Assembly (NCBI GenBank): GCA_023665555.1
Contig: JAMPDR010000001.1
Location: forward strand, 1-64,000
Reading direction: 5' to 3'
DNA: 64,000 bases
DNA from: Ruminococcus sp.
Lineage (GTDB): Bacteria; Bacillota; Clostridia; Oscillospirales; Acutalibacteraceae
The stretch's first letter is position 1; each line of letters opens with the position of its first letter. Shown here piece by piece: positions 59,619-64,000 of the stretch. The position numbers were made by a program, and so were the translations under genes. Under the pieces are notes generated by a model. It was given only the letters and a program-made list of their open reading frames with translations, ran no database searches and was not told the DNA's origin.

Positions 59619-59836
59619 GCCCACTTATTTTTGCTTATTTATATAATTTAATAAACTTTTTATCACAATTAAATAGAAATAAAAGTGGGCAAGTGGGCAA
59701 AAACACAAAAATAAATAAAAATTTGCGCAAATCGCCAAAAATAGGGGTAAAAAGTGCCAAAAATGGCCGTTTTCAGAAAATTGAGCAAAAAATTTAAGCC
59801 CACTTTTATATCGCAAAAATGGGCTTTTGCCCACTT
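59619..59836. repeat. Five copies of the octamer GCCCACTT in a non-coding region
   Basis: The octamer occurs at 59619, 59798 and 59829 on the plus strand, and at 59683-59690 and 59691-59698 (tandem) on the minus strand. Extra partial copies (ATGGGC) lie near 59,818 and 59,841. The 340-base region 59,557-59,903 has no convincing gene. The iterated sites suggest protein binding, for example an origin or a regulator. Confidence 0.6.
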
Positions 59837-59903
59837 ATAAATGGGCATATCTTCAATTTTAGAATTATTTTCGGAACGAATTTCATTTCGTCCGTTTTTC
59901 CGG

Positions 59904-60092
59904 TCACTTTTCGTCCGCTTCATAACCGCAATTCGGGCACCATTTTCGGCATTCCGGGTAAGGTTCCATTCCACAAACAACGCATAACGGATCGTGCCTG
60001 CCCTCGGTTGCTGAAAAGTCCTGTTCTTCCTCATGCGATACAAATTTAACCTCGCCGTCTTTTTCGATTATTTCTGTTACCGTTACTTTCAT
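59904..60092 (-). CDS. Small zinc-finger phage protein
   Basis: The 62-residue protein has CVVCGMEPYPECRKWCPNCG near the C-terminus, a probable four-cysteine zinc site. The ATG at 60092 has AAGGGAG nine bases upstream; a TTG three codons earlier is less likely. Confidence 0.6.
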   Translation of the reverse strand: MKVTVTEIIEKDGEVKFVSHEEEQDFSATEGRHDPLCVVCGMEPYPECRKWCPNCGYEADEK

Positions 60093-60121
60093 GGTAGACA
60101 ACTCCCTTACGTTATTATTTC

Positions 60122-60163
60122 GAGAAAGACTAAAAGGCCATGTGTTTCAACAGCCTCTTAGCC
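60122..60163 (-). terminator. Hairpin between small phage genes, weak terminator
   Basis: On the minus strand GGCTAAGAGGC (60163-60153) pairs fully, with two wobbles, with GCCTTTTAGTC (60138-60128). Only a moderate T content follows, so termination may be partial. Confidence 0.5.
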
Positions 60164-60178
60164 GGATTGGCGTTAAGC

Positions 60179-60370
60179 TTATTGAGTCAAAATTCTGTAC
60201 TTTTCCTCAAGCTTTTGAAATGTTTCTGCATTTGCTTTTACATATATAGAATATACTATTTTACATTTTTCGTTTTCACAAACTTTAACAGTAAACTTTA
60301 TATTCTCTGCGTATAGCAAACGCAAGCACAAGTCTAATTGTTTAGGATTTTTAGCCAGTAATGCCCTCAT
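60179..60370 (-). CDS. Small phage protein
   Basis: The 63-residue protein (MRALLAKNPKQLDLCLRLLYAENIKFTVKVCEN...) looks like a small alpha-beta fold and resembles a common short phage protein of unknown role. AAAGGAGG stands nine bases before the ATG at 60370. Confidence 0.6.
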   Translation of the reverse strand: MRALLAKNPKQLDLCLRLLYAENIKFTVKVCENEKCKIVYSIYVKANAETFQKLEEKYRILTQ

Positions 60371-60429
60371 AAAGTTCAACCTCCTTTCCACAATAGGAGG
60401 TGTACTTTTTGCGCATTTTCTTGATTATA

Positions 60430-60735
60430 TCATATAGAAAACGTTTTTTCAATGATGTTACGGCATCTATTTAACTCTGCTGTAGTCTCAGCAAGTCGAA
60501 TTTTTAGGCTTTCAATAACTCCTATTTGCTCGTAATATTCACCACGCACTTCTGTAATTATTGTAGCTTGTTCCATAACTCTGTTACGATAATTATCAAG
60601 ATAACTAGCAGCTTCAAGCATCATATTCTCGATACAAGTAGTATGGTTAGTCCTAAACGGACATTCTTCACAATAAGGTATTTCATCATGCCCAGCACAA
60701 TTTCTCAATCGTTTGATAAGTTCGTTAGTTGTCAT
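60430..60735 (-). CDS. Coiled-coil small phage protein
   Basis: The 101-residue protein has a Cys-containing N-terminal part (CAGHDEIPYCEECPF) and a long helix at about 55-95 (ESLKIRLAETTAELNRCRN). GAGGAGG precedes the ATG, which overlaps the stop of the upstream gene (ATGA). Function unknown. Confidence 0.6.
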   Translation of the reverse strand: MTTNELIKRLRNCAGHDEIPYCEECPFRTNHTTCIENMMLEAASYLDNYRNRVMEQATIITEVRGEYYEQIGVIESLKIRLAETTAELNRCRNIIEKTFSI

Positions 60736-61181
60736 TTTCTTTTAGCCTCCTCTACTCCTCGCCACTGCCAAAAATCACTACGATTTACATTTGCCCAAAT
60801 CCAATCAGTGCTTCGTACGCAGCTGTGACAGACTTCTGTGTTTAAATTGCCACAATATTGGCACCCATTACCTTTGAACCTTGTGGCGTCCGATAAGTCA
60901 TTGACTGCCGCCCGGAGCACTTTTCTCGTGATGTTAAGTTTATATTCAAGAAACACACTTTCTAAAGTTTCGTCATCACATGAATTAAACTGTTTTCCAC
61001 AGAAAGGACAATTATCAATAGGTACTTCGGCAGCGTGATTACCATCAGTACAAATATAAGCTTCTACATAACTTTTGAATCGTTCAAGCCTTATTTTTAA
61101 GCCACTTTTCGAATCGAGAACTATTTCACTTTTGCCACCAATGGGGCAATACTTTAACGCATTACAAATTTTACAGTTCAT
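60732..61181 (-). CDS. Cys-rich phage protein with several zinc motifs
   Basis: The 149-residue protein has CKICNALKYC at the N-terminus, NCPFCGKQF in the centre and GCQYCGNLNTEVCHSC near the C-terminus. It is probably a multi-zinc protein. The ATG at 61181 overlaps the previous stop (ATGA), with GGGAG upstream. Confidence 0.6.
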   Translation of the reverse strand: MNCKICNALKYCPIGGKSEIVLDSKSGLKIRLERFKSYVEAYICTDGNHAAEVPIDNCPFCGKQFNSCDDETLESVFLEYKLNITRKVLRAAVNDLSDATRFKGNGCQYCGNLNTEVCHSCVRSTDWIWANVNRSDFWQWRGVEEAKRK

Positions 61182-61666
61182 TGTTGTTCTCCCATCATAT
61201 CTGCACCGCAATTCGGGCAGTAGTTATTCGGAATATTAAATCTTGTTATCCAGTCATCAATAACAAAATTCTGATGACAAACAGAACAATATATACGATT
61301 CGGTTTTGATTCGCTTGTTAACCATTTACCGTGTATTCGTCCGTCTATTTTTTTGAAGCTCGTACCCATAGCACAATTCCAAGCCTCGATTGCCCTTTGT
61401 CTACCATCCTCTGCTAAATACACACCGTTTTTATTTCGGACTATATTATCTACATAATATTCGGTTCCGGTGTTACACCTCGCACACTCTACTCGCCATT
61501 TGTATATGTTACGTATATTATCCGTGACGGGTGCGATTTCCCCGCATTTTTTATGAATGCTGTTATAGTCTGTAAACATACTACTTACTACGGTAAAAGG
61601 TAAATCAAGTTTTTTAACCACAAGTCTTGCTTTGCCGCCACATCCACATGGCAATAGTTCATCCAT
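61178..61666 (-). CDS. Lar-like restriction alleviation family protein
   Basis: The 162-residue protein starts MDELLPCGCGGKARLV and has WRVECARCNTGTEYY, then AIEAWNCAMG: the Lar-family pattern (C-x-x-C-G ... C-x-x-C ... A-W-N). A second C-terminal zinc ribbon (YCSVCHQNF...YCPNCGADMMG) is added. Lar of phage-like elements modulates host type I restriction, but the family is broad and that role is unproven here. Confidence 0.68.
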   Translation of the reverse strand: MDELLPCGCGGKARLVVKKLDLPFTVVSSMFTDYNSIHKKCGEIAPVTDNIRNIYKWRVECARCNTGTEYYVDNIVRNKNGVYLAEDGRQRAIEAWNCAMGTSFKKIDGRIHGKWLTSESKPNRIYCSVCHQNFVIDDWITRFNIPNNYCPNCGADMMGEQQ

Positions 61667-61795
61667 TCAAACCACCTCGCATTCTTCTTTGGGCAAATAT
61701 AATCTTAATCCTCCCAAAGTATCATCAATTACCACGTACGAGTCGTTTGTTATGTCATAAACGTTATAAATTTCGCTATTGTAAATTACTTTCAT
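61667..61795 (-). CDS. 42-residue phage peptide
   Basis: A short frame encodes MKVIYNSEIYNVYDITNDSY...LPKEECEVV. The ATG overlaps the stop of the upstream gene (ATGA), its own stop is directly followed by the next ATG, and AGGAG lies nine bases upstream. It looks like a small beta-barrel (SH3-like) protein. Tight packing between real genes argues that it is translated. Confidence 0.65.
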   Translation of the reverse strand: MKVIYNSEIYNVYDITNDSYVVIDDTLGGLRLYLPKEECEVV

Positions 61796-61998
61796 GTACT
61801 TTTGCTCCTGTTCTTTTCTTGATAATGTTTGCGCCAGACTTTTTGCACAGAATTGTCGTATTCAACTTCAAATTCAACAGTAACAAATGTATGACCGCAA
61901 GCTCCGCACTTTCTGCGTCTGTATACTTCGTTTTCAGGGGTGGTAACACTGTCCACCCCATACAACTTACCATTTCCGCATTCAGGACACTTCATCAT
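61792..61998 (-). CDS. NrdR-like zinc-ribbon protein
   Basis: The 68-residue protein (MMKCPECGNGKLYGVDSVTTPENEVYRRRKCGACGHTFVTVEFEVEY) matches the N-terminal zinc ribbon of NrdR, including the R-R-x-C-x-x-C-x-x-x-F-x-T-x-E core, but lacks the ATP-cone. It may bind DNA. GAGGATAAAGACC precedes the ATG. Confidence 0.68.
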   Translation of the reverse strand: MMKCPECGNGKLYGVDSVTTPENEVYRRRKCGACGHTFVTVEFEVEYDNSVQKVWRKHYQEKNRSKST

Positions 61999-62527
61999 GG
62001 TCTTTATCCTCTGAAGAATCCAGCTTCAGTTCAATCTTGTTTAAAATTAGATTGACCGTTTTTACCGTGTTCGGATGCATTTTAAATTTCTTTTTATTGG
62101 TGTCATACCATTCAAAAATTTCTCTCACATTACTTTTCGACCAACTGAACGACCACCAATCGCAAATCATTTCGATTATGTAGTTATACGGCATCTCGAT
62201 GACTGTTTCTTTGCCGCTGTCGTGATTCAAAACCCAGTGCTGCCAATGGTGAGGATTTCTGTGAATATGTATAAGCCATGCTCTGTCAAAATCTTCGCTT
62301 ACCTTAAACGAACGCTTATTCTTGTTACCATAGAACCAAGCATCGTAAGCTTTGTATTCGTCTTCGTTATACTTGGACATATCATGATCCTGACAGATTT
62401 GTTTTTCTAAACCGTTGACGTCATCGATTTCGTCAAAAAGTTCTGGGAGATTATCCTTAAGAAAATAAAAAGCCGCCATAACATACCTTTTATGATCGGA
62501 GAGGTACTTGTTATACTGAACACTCAT
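61982..62527 (-). CDS. DUF5662 family protein
   Basis: The 181-residue protein contains CQDHDMSKYNEDEYKAYDAW and WLIHIHRNPHHWQHW, the conserved His/Asp blocks of DUF5662, which look like a metal-dependent HD-type hydrolase. The substrate is unknown. AAGGAGG precedes the ATG. Confidence 0.78.
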   Translation of the reverse strand: MSVQYNKYLSDHKRYVMAAFYFLKDNLPELFDEIDDVNGLEKQICQDHDMSKYNEDEYKAYDAWFYGNKNKRSFKVSEDFDRAWLIHIHRNPHHWQHWVLNHDSGKETVIEMPYNYIIEMICDWWSFSWSKSNVREIFEWYDTNKKKFKMHPNTVKTVNLILNKIELKLDSSEDKDHDEVS

Positions 62528-62678
62528 TGGTTTTACCCTCCTTAATTTTCATAAACTCTTCCAATTCATGTTCACAACTTACACACAAATCGTATGTGCC
62601 CGGTTCAAGTTCTACTGTATAAGCTGTAGTCGGTTTAATTATTTTCTTACATCTATCGCATTGAACCACCTTAGCCAT
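62511..62678 (-). CDS. Small zinc-binding-type phage protein
   Basis: A 55-residue frame reads MAKVVQCDRCKKIIKPTTAY...YDLCVSCEHELEEFMK, with two C-x-x-C pairs. Its ATG overlaps the previous stop (TAATG), and its 3' end contains the AAGGAGG site of the DUF5662 gene, overlapping it by 17 bases. Confidence 0.65.
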   Translation of the reverse strand: MAKVVQCDRCKKIIKPTTAYTVELEPGTYDLCVSCEHELEEFMKIKEGKTNECSV

Positions 62679-62908
62679 TAGTCATCGCCCCTTTCGCTGA
62701 TTTCGTCTCTTATCTTTTTCTCAGCTTCAAACAAAAATTCTTGAATGATTTTGCTTGTCGTATGGTTATCTGATATTGATTCATTAAGGAGGTTTTTATT
62801 ATAAAAAGCCAATATTTCTACGGCTCTTGCGATTTTAATACATTCTTCTGCACTACAGTAGTCGACTATATCGCCTACAAGTGTTTTGATTCCCGATTCA
62901 TTAATCAT
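62678..62908 (-). CDS. Small helical phage protein
   Basis: The 76-residue protein (MINESGIKTLVGDIVDYCSAEECIKIARAVEILAFYN) appears all-helical, with an acidic C-terminus. GGGGAG precedes the ATG, and it overlaps the preceding gene by 4 bases. No family recognised. Confidence 0.55.
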   Translation of the reverse strand: MINESGIKTLVGDIVDYCSAEECIKIARAVEILAFYNKNLLNESISDNHTTSKIIQEFLFEAEKKIRDEISERGDD

Positions 62909-63279
62909 TCGTCATCTCCCCTTTCACGGAGTTCAATACGTCTATCAACATTCATTTGTCCAAGAGATACAAGCGTGTCTGTAATTTTCATAAGATGCTC
63001 GTCGATTTCACCCGCACATGCAGCATAACCTGCCAAATCAACAAAACTGTCAGGACTGTGTCCTGTAGCGATACGTGCAACTTTCAAAAGAGCCATCATC
63101 GCTGCGACATCTTTTGGAGTGATGTTAATCGGCATCTTCAAGTGTGGATTTGTTGCGGTAAGATATGCTTCCCAAAATCGGCTGATAGTTGTGAAGTTAT
63201 CTTCAGGACTGCCGTAATCCCGCTCTCGCTGACCGCAAACACACTTTTTTGCTTCGTCTAAAATTTCTGATCTGTTCAT
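62905..63279 (-). CDS. DUF6378-like phage protein
   Basis: The 124-residue protein (CVCGQRERDYGSPEDNFTTISRFWEAYL...ITPKDVAAMMALLKVARIATG...VDLAGYAACAGEI) matches a conserved phage family of MazG-like helical shape. A nucleotide-related function is possible. The ATG at 63279 has AAAGGA eleven bases upstream; longer frames overlap the neighbouring gene. Confidence 0.72.
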   Translation of the reverse strand: MNRSEILDEAKKCVCGQRERDYGSPEDNFTTISRFWEAYLTATNPHLKMPINITPKDVAAMMALLKVARIATGHSPDSFVDLAGYAACAGEIDEHLMKITDTLVSLGQMNVDRRIELRERGDDE

Positions 63280-63280
63280 A

Positions 63281-63652
63281 TTATTTTTCATCCTTTCTAA
63301 ATTCAAATCCGTACTCAACATCCAATTCATCGGAATAATTAACGTATTTACCCTCTGCCGGTAATGGAATTTCATCCCAACGTTCCAACAGATATTCTTT
63401 GATTGCTTCATCGCCCTGATTACAAATTTTCACCGGTACTAACCATTGTTGAAGACCGCTCATAGTCCACATCATGTTAAAAGTGACAAGTTTATTGGGC
63501 TTTTTGAACGAAGCACCGTTGGGCATGTATTTACAACGCATAGCTTCGATACCTTCTCCTAAAATATCCGCTTTAGATTTTCCGGTCGTATCGGCTAAAA
63601 GATCTAAGATATCTAGTTCGGTATCATCCAAGTGAACGTGAGGTATTTTCAT
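63281..63652 (-). CDS. Ribbon-helix-helix-like phage protein
   Basis: The 123-residue protein begins MKIPHVHLDDTELDILDLLADTTGKSKADILGEGIEAM, which resembles a ribbon-helix-helix DNA-binding N-terminus. The remaining part (VTFNMMWTMSGLQQWLVPVKIC) is not recognised. AAAGGA lies nine bases before the ATG at 63652. Confidence 0.55.
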   Translation of the reverse strand: MKIPHVHLDDTELDILDLLADTTGKSKADILGEGIEAMRCKYMPNGASFKKPNKLVTFNMMWTMSGLQQWLVPVKICNQGDEAIKEYLLERWDEIPLPAEGKYVNYSDELDVEYGFEFRKDEK

Positions 63653-63672
63653 ACTTTTCATCCTTTCATGAA

Positions 63673-64000
63673 TCACCATTTAATATAGCGTGATTCGTTA
63701 AATTTTTTCTTTTCGTTTAATGCTTTGTTGATAGCCAAATCTATACCTGATCTGGTTCTCAAATGATAGTAATATAGGTCTTTATACGGCGTATTCAGCC
63801 TGTCTATTCGACCCGCGGACTGCTGCATAATCTTATATGAGTAGTTCTGAGAGTAAAATATAATAGTGTCCGTCTTGATGCAGTTCCAGCCCTCAGCTCC
63901 GGCTGTGTATTGAACCAAGTAAACCCATTTTTCACTCTCGGGTATCGGCTGATGCTTGTGACCGTTCCACTCTGCAACTTCAATATCATCACTGTATTTG
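63673..64000 (-). CDS. DEAD/DEAH-type helicase, C-terminal part (gene runs off the window)
   Basis: The open frame continues to the window edge. Visible residues include [20 protein letters not shown], then [20 protein letters not shown] and [16 protein letters not shown]. These are motif V and the Q-x-x-G-R-x-x-R motif VI of superfamily 2 (SNF2-like) phage helicases. The start lies to the right of 64,000. Confidence 0.82.
   Translation of the reverse strand, partial: KYSDDIEVAEWNGHKHQPIPESEKWVYLVQYTAGAEGWNCIKTDTIIFYSQNYSYKIMQQSAGRIDRLNTPYKDLYYYHLRTRSGIDLAINKALNEKKKFNESRYIKW

Larger units (their letters stand above)
24500..64000. mobile_element. Siphovirus-type prophage, left end and late genes (continues past the window)
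   Basis: From about 24,500 almost every gene is phage-like and on the minus strand, in the order early small genes, RNA-polymerase-like protein, terminase, head, tail, holin. A 2,230-residue tape measure implies a long tail, and the lack of sheath genes fits Siphoviridae-type morphology. The left boundary lies between the GDPD gene (end 24,313) and 24,523. I could not identify an attachment repeat there. No integrase or repressor is within the window. Confidence 0.93.

Noticed and set aside
59603-60043. Several overlapping frames of 60-125 codons on both strands in the GCCCACTT region
   Set aside because: Low-complexity Phe/Lys-rich translations, no ribosome-binding sites and mutual overlap. 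The region looks non-coding.
60052-60178. CRISPR array or tracr-like RNA in the small-gene region
   Set aside because: No repeat-spacer periodicity is present anywhere in the window; the hairpin here is a single imperfect terminator-like stem.

Overview
The window has two parts: a bacterial chromosomal stretch (about 1-24,350) and most of an integrated siphovirus-type prophage (about 24,500-64,000, running off the right edge). Gene content and order (ruvCAB, der beside a DUF512 radical-SAM gene, an ecfA1-ecfA2-ecfT set next to truA, a zinc-finger Clp ATPase), strong Shine-Dalgarno sites, AT-rich DNA and canonical TTGACA/TATAAT promoters point to a Firmicute of the class Clostridia, probably a Ruminococcaceae/Oscillospiraceae-like gut bacterium. 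No species can be named from the sequence alone.

Host part, read on the minus strand. A DUF177-rpmF transcript starts from a perfect promoter at 17,227-17,255 and ends at a terminator near 16,380. DUF512 and der follow and end at a terminator near 13,650. A long run of genes (ruvC, ruvA, ruvB, glmM, an RlmI-like methyltransferase, ecfA1, ecfA2, ecfT, truA, a DUF5711-like membrane protein, cvpA, pgsA, clpE-like) then leads to four tRNA genes (Gly, Arg, His, Gln) at the left edge, which have their own promoter. On the plus strand are an XRE regulator with membrane segments, an anchored protein ending in a Cys-rich module, and tRNA-Pro. A sugar locus follows: a GH4 gene and a GH43 gene that look fused out of frame by a deletion, and a divergent AraC-type regulator. 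A glycerophosphodiesterase gene borders the prophage.

Prophage part, read on the minus strand from right to left. The early side has a helicase fragment, many small proteins (several with zinc ribbons), a Lar-like protein, a DUF5662 protein and a secreted PASTA-like protein. Next come two PD-(D/E)XK nucleases, an 899-residue protein carrying the DFDGD signature of double-psi-beta-barrel RNA polymerases, and a possible cos region. The head module follows (putative small terminase, HNH protein, gp6-like connector, TerL, portal, protease-capsid fusion, surface proteins, head closure). The tail module has the major tail protein, chaperones, a CHAP endolysin, a 2,230-residue tape measure with about nine repeats, a LysM/FN3 protein, hub, fibre and DUF859 protein. 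It ends with a Dp-1-type holin. A two-gene membrane cassette on the opposite strand, with its own promoter, interrupts the head module. Integrase, repressor and replication genes are presumably beyond the right edge.

The most unusual signals are: (i) a pair of structured leaders upstream of pgsA and glmM, sharing a hairpin, an H-type pseudoknot and a competing downstream hairpin, with compensatory differences; (ii) perfect inverted repeats of unrelated sequence that put the -10 element of both tRNA promoters in a loop; (iii) the phage RNA-polymerase-like protein, which shares an N-terminal H-x-G-x-K...W-G signature with a head-module neighbour; (iv) a protease-capsid fusion gene with a strong internal start that would also make free capsid protein; (v) the GH4/GH43 junction.
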